64,000 nt of DNA from Symsagittifera roscoffensis. Taxonomy: Eukaryota; Xenacoelomorpha; Acoela; Convolutidae. The translations under genes and the position numbers were made by a program. The notes below the pieces were generated by a model. It was not told where the DNA came from and made no database searches. It saw only the letters and a program-made list of their open reading frames with translations. The stretch is from NCBI RefSeq assembly GCF_963678635.1, contig NC_087065.1:17102458-17166457 (forward strand). Reading direction: 5' to 3'. Shown here piece after piece: positions 12,011-24,650 of this stretch (its first letter is position 1; the number at the start of each line of letters is the position of its first letter).

Positions 12011-12364
12011 GTCAATTTCTTCAAAAATTGGAGCAAAAACGAAGGGAATGTTCAAAACTCTTACCGTTGATTTCCTATTTGTCGTAAGTCTTAGGTCTCT
12101 CTGGTTTTTGTCGAAGGAAGAACTGACCAGAAGTGCCGAAGAAATAAATTCGTTCTACTTAAATATCAAGGGTGTCTATATTTCTGTTTCTTTGAACAAC
12201 ATATAAAAAATTTTCTGCTACTGCCAAAAAATATTGCCCGCCGTTAATTAATTATTCAAAATTTGATTTGTCTACGACAATTTTTTGATGGGCAATAAAA
12301 CCGGTACCCAGTGTTTTTCTAACAAGATCTGAAATTTTTTATTTCGTAAGTTGATTCTCAGACC

Positions 12365-12787
12365 CAGGGGCGGATTTAGAGGGGGGGGGGGCGGACGCCC
12401 CCCCCCTCAGGGATTCGACCCCCTGCCGACCCAAAGGGTCCCCCTTTGATACTTTTTCAGAAATCCATTTTAGGCCGACCGAAACTAAAACTTTTCTAAA
12501 GGCGCCTTTGGCGCCAATATATACTAACTTTGAGGGGGAGCGCGCGCCAAAAAAAAACGCGATTTTTTTGTCAAAATTTTTCAAAAAGTGCCCAAAAACG
12601 GCTTTTTTGACTGTTTTTTCAAAAATTTGCCTCCGGCGCAGAAATTTTACCCAAAATAGGGGCAAAACAGTGCTTTGGGAGAGCTCAAAAAATCATATTG
12701 GTCGACCTAAAAAAAAAGGTCGTCAAAATTTTGGAAATATTTTTGAAAATCCGCCCCCCCCTCGAGAAAATCCTAGATCCGCCCCTG
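12365..12787. mobile_element. hAT-type MITE with 8-bp target-site duplication
   Basis: 423-bp element with inverted ends CAGGGGCGGATTTAG and the complement of CAGGGGCGGATCTAGG. It is flanked by a perfect 8-bp direct repeat CTCAGACC (12357-12364 and 12788-12795). CAG-starting termini with 8-bp duplications are the hallmark of hAT transposons. No transposase is encoded. It contains G/C homopolymer runs and a small GGCGCC-TTT-GGCGCC hairpin. Confidence 0.85.
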
Positions 12788-12795
12788 CTCAGACC

Positions 12796-14038
12796 TACAG
12801 TTCGTTATTTCAGATCTTTTATAAGAAATTAAAAACTTCAGATCTGAATTTTTGATCTGAAATAAATTTGAGAAACAAAACTTCAAAACTGAAATTAGAT
12901 CTGAGAAAATTTTTGTTAATTAATGCATTTCGAGCAAACAATTGAGGTGCGGCTTATGATGTTATTGCAAAACGCAATTATATTTAGATTAGTTAGTGGA
13001 GAAAAACGTCCGAAAAATTGAGCAAAAGATTTTTTAAAAACTAGTTTCCTTCTTGTTCAAATGTTTCAATAAATTTTCAAATGTTTTCAGAAGAAATTAC
13101 AAGCTTTTGAACTTTATGCCCTATTTATGCGTTTACGATGTTTATCTCGTTTTGCTTAGAGATTTCCGTTTAGAGATTTTGCTAACTACCTGTTAGCAGC
13201 TAGCAGAAGCTCTAAAGTACAAAACTACCTAAAATAGCAAAAAAAAAATGTCCCAGAATTTTTTGATGTTTTTGGACCAGAAATAACTCTGAAAAACACA
13301 AATTCAGATCTGAAACGTGATGTGAATATTGTTTTTTCAGATCTGAAATAACTAAGAATAACTAAAATTCAAATGTTAAGTTAGATCTGAAATAACTCAT
13401 AATTTAAGTATCCAAGCGTTATTTTAACAGTTCACAAATCAAGATTTGAAATTTACAACTGAAAAAAAAAACAGTTTAGATCTAAATTAGAACGTTTACT
13501 AGGTATATAGGAAACCATTGTTGTATTCCAATATCGTTTGTTGGCACGTAAAAACAATTTGGCATAACGCTCATTCTATCGTTTAAAAAGCTAATATTGA
13601 GCTCGATATGTCTTGTGGTTGTGATTTTTTAGACAATGAACTTTATAATAGAAATTGATCAAAACAATAATTTTCCCAAAGATAGCCAAAAATTGTATAG
13701 GTAAGCGAATTAAATAAATATTTTATCACAACTTCCATTAAACTTTTCACGGCATCCATTAGTATATTAACCTCCTCTGAGACCAAACTATGTTTAAGCT
13801 CAAGACGGCAAACGGAAGATGGCATAAACTGACGTAACAAGGTTACAATTACCTCTTTCAAACAAAAAGGTTTCAAATTCACGTGTATACTGTGGGATTG
13901 AGTAACACAGGATGTAAAGTAAAATTTGCAGGGTAACTGAATTCAGTTGAATGTACATGCATAGTGAATGAACAAGCCGCTTCTATTCCTGGTGAAAATT
14001 CCTGATGAACAATTATTCAACATATCACAAAAAATTAA
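12796..14038. other. Intergenic DNA, nothing firmly recognised
   Basis: Repeated 'cagatctgaaata' phrases occur between 12800 and 13500 (near 12810, 12838, 13306, 13335, 13384), a loose dispersed motif. A minus-strand open frame near 13643-13882 shows no domain or convincing splice sites. Confidence 0.4.
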
Positions 14039-14555
14039 CAAGACTGCTCGTATCAGGGCGAAGCCCTGAATGTTCCGACTGCCTTTTAAGGTTTTATGGA
14101 GCAGTAATAACATTAAAAAATTAAATGTAATAAAATAAAATGATTATTTGAATTTTTTAAATGAAAATGATCCCCCGACACGCCATTTAAAGTACAAAAA
14201 GATAGATTTAGCTCCTTGTAACAAATCATTTATGGCAAATAAGCTTCTTTCAACCAATTTGGAACGATTTTAAGACGAATTAACTCTCCGCTTACGCGAT
14301 AATAGCGCGAAATATACCGCGCGTTAATTGTCCCAAATTGGCCAAAACGGCAATCTTTAAACCCCCATAACTTTACAAAAAATGATAGCAGGTGAAATAT
14401 CTTTTCAAATTTGAGCTCAGGACAACAATACCTTTTGAATGATAAAAAAAATTCCGTCAAAAATGGCTAATTAAAAAGTCGAAATTTGTCTGAAGAAAAA
14501 AAAACCCACCCCGAGCACAAATATTCCGTTACTTTTGTATCGAAAGTCAGAACAA
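14039..14555 (+). repeat. Hairpin-ended repeat family, copy A
   Basis: Starts caagactgctcgtatcaggg and ends in the gtatcgaaagtcagaacaa phrase. A 7-bp stem with GAA loop (TCAGGGC-GAA-GCCCTGA) sits about 12 bases inside the left end, and a second stem lies at the right end. No obvious target-site duplication and no coding capacity. The interior contains the paired 'gcgcgttaatt' and 'acgcgataatagcgc' box common to all copies. Confidence 0.85.
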
Positions 14556-17500
14556 AAGTATAGTCCGAATAGACACAGTAGACAGCATAAACGTCTCCTC
14601 ATGCCCACATTATGAAAATTTAAAATATTGCTACAGTGGAACTATTTAATGTTCAAAATAAGCTCTTACGATTGTTTGATGTGTTCAGTAAAACATAAAA
14701 TCAAACGAAAAAGGTATAGGTTTGATTTATAAAAGGGAACTTGTGAAAAAAGGAAACGTAAAAAAAATAGACTCTATATATTCTTAAAAGTATATTGCGG
14801 GGTATAGAAGTCAGTAATAGCCAGTTGTTATAATAAATGGAATAATATTTTGGCTTCAAAAAAAGTTCGACAACAAAAACTCAACGTATAATTTAGAAAA
14901 TGTTAATAAGAAAAATGAAAAACAAAAAAATCTATTGATTTCCTACGTGGCTTTTTTTATGTAAAATAAATGTTTATTGGTCCAATTTTTGAAGAAAATG
15001 AGAAGTATATGCGCTAAGGGTTGTTTTATTTTCTGACCAGTTTCAAAAAGAACATCTGCCGAAGAGTGGAATGTCGAAGTGTGGGGAACTATATTTACAT
15101 GATTCTATGGTCACTTAGAAACGAGTCTACTAAACTGCTTGTTCAACTTCTAATGATGAAAAACGCTTTAATTCTGAGAGGCAAATTGTCCTCAGAAGAA
15201 AAAAATTCCAAAAAGAATTGAGGCAAGCTTATTGATTGCATTACTTTCATATACGACTCAAATTGCAACACTTTCATAATTTATCAAGATTGCATTTACC
15301 AAAAACGATTCGAGACCAGAATTTAAGGGGCAGTCGAATCATTCTGGGGTTTGCTCTGATATACAAGCAGTCTCGTCAACGTATATGCTCAATTTGATAC
15401 CAACATGCTGGCGGAAAAATTGATTTTAAACTAAATATAAAAACTATAATTTATAGCAACATGTATATTAAACTATTTTACCAAAAGGTTAATTCAATTT
15501 AAGACATTTGTGAAAAAATTTTTACAGAAGTGAAAATAGTGGAGCCCTGAGTAATCGTAACTTCTTCTTCCTGATTTTTTTTTCATCAGAGTTTTTTTTT
15601 CAAAATTTGATTATCTGACACATATTCATAGCTCAGTGTTCAAAGCCATTAATCAAAAAAATTAAAATTTATTTAATTTACTTTGGATCCATAAATTTTT
15701 AAGTTTTAGCTTTAAAAGAATCAAAGCCAAAAAATAGGAAATTTAATTGACAGGTAATAGGTCTGTCAATTAAATAACTAAATTTAAAAAAGTTTAGGGG
15801 TTCGCAAAAAAAAATATTTTGTTTTGGCGCAAACTATAATTACTTCATTTACGGAAATGAGCCACACAGTACCATTTTTCTAAAACATGAAGCCCAAATG
15901 TGAACAAGACCCAAATGTAAACTAAGATAACTATAGTAACGTTTTAAAATTGAATCATCTTGATGAACTGGGTCGCAAACAAATGTGAATGAAATTTTGA
16001 ATGAAATTTATTTTTTCCCGCAAAAAAACTGAACAATTTTTTTCCGAACTAAATTTTCGTATTTTGAAAATCTACATTTTAGAAACCTACCCGTTGGAAA
16101 ATTGTTAATTTCGGCAGATTTTTCTTAGCAACCAAATTAACTGTTGAAAAGTTCGCTTGATAAAGTTTTGAATCTGACATTAGGTACTGAAAAGTCTACT
16201 TTAGAAAATATGTCATAAACTTGTACAAAAAATGTTGAGTTTTTATCTATAAAGAAAAGAGCCATATTTGATTTCACTGAGAAACCATGATTGCACCTAT
16301 ATCGTCTACCGCCTCTTAATTTGCCTCAATTTCAAAAGGTAGCAAAATTTTACAGAATACTTTTAAAAAAATGTTGCTAACTAGTTGTCACTAAAAAAAT
16401 GCTGCCTGGAAAAAATTGAAATAAACGGTCTGAGCTAAAGTTCCTAACAAACAAAAGGTACAATTATTATTGGTTTCTTGGTTTCTCAACTGCCTGAGTA
16501 ATTTTGTAATCCTGGGTTTTAGAGAACTTGTTTCAGTAAGTTATTAGTAAAATTTAATAGTAAAATTATTGACTTTTGTAAATTTTATTGCATCTTTTGG
16601 TAAGTTTTTTAGGGTTATTTGTCATCCACAATAATTGCTATAATCCGCCAAGAAAAAACTTTGCATTAGTTTTGGGAATCAGTTGTTCAGCAATTTGTAC
16701 AAGCTTTGAATTTTATTTGCTAAGTTTTGAAATATTTTGCATAATCTGATGTTTAAATGCGAAAGAATACTCTACTCTAAAGTCAACCTTAAACGCTACA
16801 GGTTAAAACCGATACAAACTTTATGTTAAAAAATTACATATGCTGTTAGGAAGCACATAGATAAGAGAACAGATGTCAAACAACAGATTTCAGAGGGACA
16901 TGTTTCAAGAAAAATGTTTGTCATAAAGGAAACAGAAATGACCTGGATTAACCTCCATCCACAAAATTATTTTATAATTCAATTTCGAGCAAGAAAATTG
17001 TTCATCATACAGTTTCACAAATGGAGTGTCAATATTTAATGATGATATAGGAAAACTGTATGACAAGCATTTTTTTCATACGGCTCGAAAAATTTCAAAG
17101 AAAAAGTTTCAAATTTCTTGCGTAATTTGTTTTTTGTTGCAACGAACAATTTCCAAAATTTAAACTTTGCATGTAAAAATGTGCGCCTTTTTGTCTTAAT
17201 GTAGTCAGTCCAGGCTCTGAGATTTTTGTACAAATAAAATAACCATCAAAAATAACCATGTTCTTTGTGTGATATGAAATTTATCAAGTTCATGTTTACA
17301 TTTGATAAGATAATTCTTTTTCTGTCAAAAGTTAGGCCCCAATTTCCAACCACCGATTATTTTTCGAGTAAAATTTTCTCGCAAAATACAAAAATTACAG
17401 TTTCTAGTTAAAACTCTGAGAGAAATTTAATACATCAAATTTTTTACCGAATCTTAAAATGCAGTTCACCAGAGCGATTTTTTTCTTTTAACCCATAGTT

Positions 17501-17924
17501 TTTTCGTGCACAAATGAGTACCCTTCGCCCTTGATTACTGTGTTTTCGGAAATAACATAAATCAACGCACATTTTATTTTTTCTGTGGAGGAATGCTTGT
17601 CATACAATTTTCAAATATCGAAAAATGGTTTTTGTAAAAAATATTGTACAATTTTCTGGACGGATGCAACTGTACAAAACTGCATGACAAGCCCATTTCT
17701 GTATAGGAAAGTTAAAGTTAAACGTTAAGCGTTTTTGGTCACACCGTAAGTCTCAATAAAAATTTAAAATATGAAACCACATAACTTCTGTGTACAAAAA
17801 ACGTTTTCGGTTCAAGTTCTTTTGAATTTCAAACTGAACTTATAAGTTTGAGCAAAAGATAGCGCTGACTGTCAACAAGATAGTTTGTATCCGGCAAAAG
17901 TCATTTATCAGGCCTAAATCAAAA
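14556..17924. other. Intergenic DNA with one transposon end
   Basis: No gene is recognised in this 3.4-kb stretch. Around 15210-15375 lies the right end of a terminal-inverted-repeat element related to 21279-22206: a 'gaattgaggcaagctt' box and then, inverted, the terminal motif ending in cagtctcg at 15375. The short plus-strand frame ending at 15221 resembles frames just ahead of the same box at 22440-22523 and 27781-27900, perhaps a transposase remnant. The rest is AT-rich with no signal. Confidence 0.45.
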
Positions 17925-18473
17925 CAAGACTGCTCGTATCAGGGCGAAGCCCTGAATGTTCCGACTGCCTTTTAAAGTTTATGGAGCAGTAATAACATTA
18001 GAAAAAAATCAAATAAAATAAAACAAAATGAAAAAAAAAAAATTTCTAAAATTTCAAATTTTTTTAATAAAAATCATCCCCCCACACGCCATATAAAGTG
18101 CAAAAGGATAAATTTTGCTCCTAGTAACAAACCAATTATGGCAAATAAGCTTCTTTTAACCAATTTTTGGAACGATTTCTAAGACGGGTTAACTCTCCGC
18201 TTACGCGTTAATAGCGCGAAATATACCGCGCGTTAATTGTCTCGAATTGGCCAAAATGGCAACCTTTAAACCCCCGTAACTCCGTAACTCTACGAAAAAT
18301 GATTACAGGTGAAATATCTTTTCAAATTTGAGCTCAGGACAACAATACCTTTCGAATGATATAAAAAGATTCCGTCAAAAATGGCTAGTTAAAAAGTCGA
18401 AATTTGTCTGAAGAAAAAAAAACCCACCCCGAGCACAAATATTCCGTTACTTTCGTATCGAAAGTCGGAACAA
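17925..18473 (+). repeat. Hairpin-ended repeat family, copy B
   Basis: 549 bp from caagactgctcgtatcaggg to cgaaagtcggaacaa. Both end hairpins are intact: TCAGGGC-GAA-GCCCTGA on the left and ACTTTCG-TAT-CGAAAGT on the right. Flanks are A on the left and T on the right, with no longer duplication. Confidence 0.88.
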
Positions 18474-18979
18474 TAACCGATATATCTGAGTCTCTAGAAT
18501 CGTCCTTTTATTTTTCTTGAATCGTCCTCTGATAAACAGTTTGAATGAAAAAAATGTTTATCCTTAAGTAGTGTGAATAATTGTCGCGAGAAAAACCAAA
18601 TTGTTCTATAAAATAAAACAAAATAGTGTCTTTTTAATGAATAAAACTAGTTGATATTGTTAGAACAAAAATCAAAGCAGGTGAAACCTTTTTATGCGAC
18701 CCTGAATGCATATAAATAATACTTTTTTTCAAATCAAGCAGGTAATCTGTAGAACCAAGATGGCTTAGTTGAATTGTCTGCAGCGCAAAAGACTGAAACA
18801 GTAATAAATTTCAAAACTTTTTCCTCAAGTGGTGAAAAGGCTAGTTTTTTAAGTTATATCATATCCGTTTCCACAAAAAGCATCAAGTTATTTGTTTGCT
18901 GTGGCTTTTTCCGTCTTTCGAAGAAAAATTAGGAATGCATATGCTTGGGCTGTTTTTTCTAGTTTCAGACCAAACTTAC

Positions 18980-19058
18980 GACAAAAACTTCGAGGATCAC
19001 GCATGTGTTGTGGGTCGACATATGACTGTGCCTGCCACTGACCTAATTGCTGTTGAAA
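18980..19058 (-). CDS. Possible internal exon, unknown gene
   Basis: A 79-nt segment between an acceptor (minus strand ...TTAACTGAGCAG) and a strong donor GTAAGT. It reads FQQQLGQWQAQ, then SYVDPQHMRDPRSFC, with balanced composition unlike its AT-rich surroundings. Gln-rich, no recognised domain. Flanking exons were not found, so this could be an isolated exon of a large gene or a relic. Confidence 0.3.
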
Positions 19059-19107
19059 CTGCTCAGTTAATATCAAACAACCCCATTGTGGGTGTTATTT
19101 AGGCGTG

Positions 19108-19810
19108 GCAAATTATCTCGCATTCCTAAATGGTCCAGTTGAGTGAAACCCTCATGCACGATGGACCGAATGCTCGAAAACGTTGTAAAACAATTATAGC
19201 TCAATATTCAAAATTATTAAAAAAACTCTAAAATGAGTCTCTTATTAATAGGTTAGGGAACGTTGATTGCTTGAGATATGTTGCAGATTCGGTCCTGAAA
19301 ATTGCTTGTCATGCAGTTTCGTACAGTTGCATACGAACAGAAAATTTTAAAATATATTTTACAATAATCATTTTTCTTTATATGAAATTTGTATGTCAAG
19401 GTTTAACTGGAAAAATTAAGAATGCGGAATAATTTGCGACTCAGAAATTACACTTTGACTAAGTTTTTTTCAACTTTTTGGGACTATGGTAGCCAGAGGT
19501 TTTTTGTCAAATTGTTATACAAAAAAATGCATATTAGAGTCAGTTTTTATTTCCTCCGGTTATCAAACTGATAGAAAAAACGTTACTCGAGATGCGGAAA
19601 AACGTTGCCGAAAAAAAAGGAAAAATTATCTCTAATGTGCAAGTTTGTTGAATGTTTATAAGAAGAAAAAACCTCTAGCCGCCATAGCACCATAAAAAGG
19701 TCAAAAATATTCTAGGCAAAGTGTCGTTTTCGTGTGGCAAATTATCTTGCATTCTTAATTGTTCCAGCTTGGTGAAACACTCATGCGCGATTGACCGAAT
19801 GCGCAAAAAA
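19108..19810. repeat. Pair of direct repeats ~630 bp apart
   Basis: About 75-85 bp beginning ggcaaattatctcgcattcc at 19108 recurs as ggcaaattatcttgcattct at 19737, including a 'gaccgaatgc' ending. They are diverged (about 80-85 % by eye). They could be ends of a decayed element or a local duplication; the intervening sequence shows no coding. Confidence 0.6.
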
Positions 19811-21278
19811 TCTGCGCGAAAATTTGAGAAAAAATATTCGAACTGATATTCGAACTGATTTTTTTTTTCAAAAAGGATATCAATTTGTCTTAAGACCATT
19901 CAAATATACAAAAAAAATAGGTGAAAATTTGTAAAACTGTATTCAAATTTGTAAAAAACCAAACCCGACTGCCATTATTTCCATTATTTCCCAAATCCAT
20001 TATTTCAGCAATTGGTTTGTACTTCATAATAGATTTTCAGTTTTTAAAGTTTTTTTTCGGTATATGTTAATACCACATAACTGTATCAAAAGAAAAAAAG
20101 ATACAAAATTATTCGTAGTAAATTTTTTCGCATATGAGGGTTTCATGGGGGACATATTGTCAGAAAATCAATTTCAAAAGATCAAAAAAGCAGAAGGCGA
20201 GCTCTTTGGTCTTTTTTTCTCAAAATTTACGCGAATTTTTTTGAATAACAAGATTTTTGGTCTTCCAAAAAAATTTACATTACGAGGCCAAACTGTGCAC
20301 TGGATAGGCGCACAATTTTGTGTCTGTATGTTCCTGGATTCCAGAATCAAACTTTTAAACATGTTCCAAAATGTTAGTGGACTCCACCTACAAAAGTTTT
20401 GTGGATTCCGCGTACAAATACCTGTAATATAATTTTTGTCGGCATATTTATTTTGTTGAGGATTCCTAAAAAAGCAATATAGCTAGTTGCTCTGGATTCG
20501 GTACCTGTAAGTGGATTCCGCAAAATGTAAGTGCTAACAAGAGTACTAACTAATTCACATATATTTTATTGATACCAATCGATGATCACATTTATAGCCT
20601 CCACCTCCTTCAAAGTGATGATGTGTGTGTGTGGGTGTTTGGGCAGAGTAGAGGAGTGGGGGTATGTTAAGAGGGCTCTGAGTTGAGTTTTCAGCCAATT
20701 AGAACTAAATAATTTAGACGCACCGCTGACTTAAAATGTTCTAGCAAAACAAAATAAACAAAGGAAACCTTCACTTGTGTTATTATGTAGGAGGACTTTA
20801 CCTTGATCTCATAATCCAAACAATTGAACTAACTTATAGTTTCCGAAGTTTCAACAGTACTCACTTGATAAGATCCCTTGCTGACTGAATTAAGATGAAC
20901 AACCACTACCTGCTGTTCGAAAAATGGGAAATTTTTCCTTCCAAAAGATGTGCGTTTCTGCTTATAAACGATTTTTATAGAATATTTAAAACCACGGAAT
21001 TGTATTATTAAAACATTCTCTTGAATAGCGGGGAACTAAAATTGCCCAGCTGCTTCAGCAAAATTTAATGAAACACTAAATTATGCAACCAGATATCTTT
21101 AAATTTAAACTCCTTCGGTGTGAGGGGAAGATTACAAAATAAAAAAGCTATAAATTTTTAAACTTGTTTTGGTTACTGTTCTTTATATGTCTGTGTCTTT
21201 TTTGGAGTTTTCATACTGAAACGGCGGATGCATTTGAATGTGAATGTTCTGAATGCATTTTCCAGTAATATGACCAAA
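19811..21278. other. Intergenic DNA with a dispersed-repeat match
   Basis: The 122-codon open frame at 20064-20432 overlaps a segment (about 20290-20400) that matches 541-620, so it is probably repeat-derived. A short GT-rich run occurs near 20620-20640. No recognised gene. Confidence 0.4.
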
Positions 21279-22206
21279 TAAGACTGCTCCTATATTATGG
21301 CAAAGCCATGAATAGTCCAACTGCCCCTTAATTGGTATCAAAAAGTTTTTGTTAGAGAATAATGTTGAACCATTAGTCCCTCAATTCAGTTTGGAGCGAC
21401 TCTATAGAGCAAAATAAATTGAGTAAAACGCTTTCAGCGTCCCATAAAAAGTTTCACTGACCATATAAATCAGTCAAAAGCATGGCGCACGTGGTGGTGT
21501 TCGAACACCCAAAAATTGCATTCATTTTAAACAATGGCAGTAAAAAAAAATTTTTCTCTGAAACTCAGGAAGTCAATATGAGGTTGACAAAACTTTGTTC
21601 ATAACTATTATTTTGATCACCGAAGTTTGATTCCATAAAAAACACATCTCCAAGCTAAACAGTCGGCACTTTTTTCGTAAATTGGTTCAATGACTTGCCT
21701 CAATTCAAAATAGAATGCTTCAATTTCCCGCCTGTGTCAAAAACAGTAAATTGCGCGTTCACCAATGTTCGAACACCCATATTTTTACAGAGAAAAAAAA
21801 TCAGTTGAAAGAACCGTCTTTCTGAGCCGAAGATTTATATACTATCTTAAAGTTAGTAACTTCCTGCGCCCAAATTGATAAATTTATTTTACTTCTGAAC
21901 AAAAAGATCAGAAACAAATGTCTATTTGGCTAGTTTGATACATTTAAAGAGCGACATAGTTCGTGCTGTCACATCGTAAGCATTTATTTATTCGGCTCAT
22001 TAGCCAATTTCGATTCAATTGAGGCAAGCTATAAGCGTAACCGTTACTTGGTATAGCATGTTTGGAAAGTATTGAAAAATAATTCAATTGTTTTTAAATT
22101 TTTTTTCGTTGTATTATCATTTTTTCCAATGTTTCCAAAATTTGTTTCATAGACATTGAAGGGCAGTGGCAACATTCAAGTATTTGTCCTGATGCAAACA
22201 GTCTTG
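21279..22206. mobile_element. DNA transposon with ~50-bp inverted ends containing hairpins
   Basis: The left end (aagactgctcctatattatg, then 'ccaactgcccctta') is matched inverted at 22160-22206 (aagactgtttgcatcaggac, then 'ccactgccctt' on the minus strand). The terminal motif is shared with the left end of the hairpin-ended repeats, which suggests a common mobilising enzyme. The interior has no open frame. The right side holds the 'attgaggcaagct' box found also at 15220 and 22528. Confidence 0.55.
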
Positions 22207-22439
22207 TTTTCTCTCTTACAGAGTTTTGAAAACTACTGATTTTGCCAAATCACGATAATCAAATCGCTAATGAGAGGTGTTTTATAACACATGTAAGCCA
22301 AATCTGACTATTGAAACAACACGGATTGGCGACGTAATGCGTGGTCAGAGAAAAAAGTTGTATAAAGATATTTTTTTGGATAGTTTTTTTTGAAAAAGTT
22401 CTGGGGTTGAGATGTTCACTGGGTTTTTATGCGCGTTGT

Positions 22440-22600
22440 TATGTTTTTATTATGATGCTAAAAGCGTTACACAATTTTTTAATGCGTGGTGAATTGTTCC
22501 CCATTAAAAATTATTTTAAATGAATTGAGGCATGCTAATTGATCGTACTACCTTCTTACTGCTCAAGTTTTAAAATTAAACTTTGATATTGGCCAAACTT
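22440..22600 (+). pseudogene. Decayed DNA-transposon tail
   Basis: A short frame rich in Leu and Phe ends at 22523, immediately before a 'gaattgaggcatgctaattg' box. The same order (short frame, stop, box) is seen at 15110-15240 and 27781-27900. This suggests the C-terminus and 3' flank of a transposase of unknown superfamily. The terminal repeat of this copy is missing where retroelement sequence begins. Confidence 0.3.
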
Positions 22601-22617
22601 ATGGTTTTTAAAACTTT

Positions 22618-23510
22618 TTGTTTGCCCAAAAACGTTTAAAATTGGCTAGTGAGAGTCGAGGGTGTGATGTCTATAAAACTCTTTCAAATAGACTTTTTCG
22701 ACAACTCGGCATTGCTAGAAGAAGCTGCAAGGGAAAAGTACTACATTTGCTTATTCGTCTTCTTCGCTACACCTGCAGTACGTTCAGGAACAGCAATTTT
22801 ACCAGTGAAAAAATCTTGACAGTAATTCGACGTTTCATTGCTCGGAGGGGCATACCAAAACTACTACTATCCGTGAAAGCTACCTATGTTTTTAGCGCCT
22901 ATAATCAACTAAAGTATGAAACTTACGAGTTTTTTACAATTACAAACACACAACGTCGAGTGACGCCACAATTCTCCTTCTGCCCCTGATTGTGGTGGCG
23001 TGCGCAGTTCTTACTAAATCTTCGGAACGATCGCCTGTCTAACGATCTGTTTGATATACTTGTGGTCCAAACAGAAGCAATAATCTACTCGCATCCAGAA
23101 ACCCATGTCAGAAACGACATTGACCTTCTGCTGACGCTTAACTTTTTTCTGATGGCTCATCCCTTTGTCTACACACCCGCAGCCGTCATCATTGAAGCAC
23201 AAACATACAAGCTGTTCAAAAAGTCCTGGAAGTGAGCAAAAGATAGAGTCGACAGCTTCTAGAGGCGTCTTCTTAAGCAATATGCTTACCCTCACTAAAA
23301 AATTAAATGAACGCAACTCAAAGAAGCACTAAAAAAAGTTGAGTTCGGGTTGATACTTGAGTGTCTTACATTATGAGGCATCTGGCCACTAGCTCGAGTG
23401 CTAGAAACTTAGACGAATCGCATAGAATCACGCGCTCGTCTAAAATTAAAACAGCACTAAGCTTTTTCAAGACCAGCGGTGAAACTTGTCCTCCTAACTC
23501 TACAAAAAGA
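22618..23510 (+). pseudogene. BEL/Pao retrotransposon integrase fossil
   Basis: Parts recognised in order: an integrase core segment with VIRRFIARRGIPKLLLS, which matches the BEL/Pao pattern 'RRFIARRGxPK'; a downstream segment with 'EAIIYSHPETHV' and 'PLLTLNFFL'-like wording; and a C-terminal segment with WPLARVLE, typical of the end of BEL/Pao integrases. No LTRs, gag or reverse transcriptase were recognised nearby. The fossil is broken in several places, clearly old, and not a functional gene. Confidence 0.6.
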
Positions 23511-24650
23511 TAACCTTGGGACTCTTATTTCAACTGAACTCCTGCAAAACACCGGGCTCCATCCCCATCTTCTTTAGTTTTCTGATTTCAGGCCCCCCGA
23601 AGGTATTCATGACCTGATTAATGAATCAAAAGTTGAATTGAAAAGTAGTTTTTTTTATACTGAAATTGTTTTTGTCGTAACCAATTGTTTACAATTATAG
23701 TTTGAGAGTCTGAGTTAAGAAGGAACCAAATAGAGACAATTAAGACTAACGAATTGACAGCGTCCCGAAAAGCGTCCCAAATCGGAAAATTATAATGAGC
23801 TTAATGTTTTAAGCTGCCGTTATGTCATTCAAAACGCCTTGGTTAGATCGAAAAGTGTTTAAATAGAATCATTTTCTGAGCAAGATATTGCGCAAATGGC
23901 GGTTGTGTGGATCCCATCAAAAATTCAGACAAAAGACATTGATTAAGGGTCCGGTTTGCAAACCTGTGCACTCAAAAAATCCAACTAGCCAAGTGATATA
24001 TTTTTTGAACATATTGTTTATTACTATGTTTATGAATACGGTTTCACTGCCGACACTAAATCTATTTGTTCTCGAAATTGTGATCTAATTATGTAAATTT
24101 GGTTATCACGAGAGTCGTACAACATTTTGCCTTATTTGTTAGTCAAAAAAATCCATCAAACATTGTAACATGATTAGTTTCGTTCATATGACGATCTTGA
24201 ATTGTTCTTGTTGCATTATTTGATGCAATCGGTTGGAGAAAGTGATGAGGAGTTTTTCCTTATTTTAGTTTTCTGGGGCTTTAATAAGCTATTTTTCATT
24301 AAACGAATCTAACATGTGTAATTTCAGTGATTGAGAGCCGTTAAAATCGGACATACATCTCAACGCTTACCTAAGGTACATAAAACTCATGGTGAACTAC
24401 ACTGCTTTCTTATCCTGTTTCAGAAATCTCTGGGCGCATTTGATGGCCGGACATTTCACTCAAAATGTTAACACTTTTTGTCAGTGATTACTTGCTAAGT
24501 AAAACTTTTTTTTTCTTTTATTATCATGTGTGTCAATGAACTGTTCAAAGTAAGTAAATTAGGTTTTTCTATGCGGTAAAATGAGCACTTGATTTGATCA
24601 TTTAAATTTCATTAAGAAAAGAGCCCATTAGAGGAGGAAATTACAATTTT
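23511..24650. other. Intergenic DNA between two element fossils
   Basis: AT-rich with no recognised gene. It may contain the upstream part of the MULE element that follows, but no N-terminal zinc-finger region of such a transposase was recognised. Confidence 0.4.

Noticed and set aside
13643-13882. 79-codon minus-strand frame with plausible helical text
   Set aside because: No domain, no convincing splice sites, and AT-rich composition like the surroundings.
20064-20432. 122-codon frame as a host gene
   Set aside because: It overlaps a dispersed repeat and has no recognised domain or codon structure.
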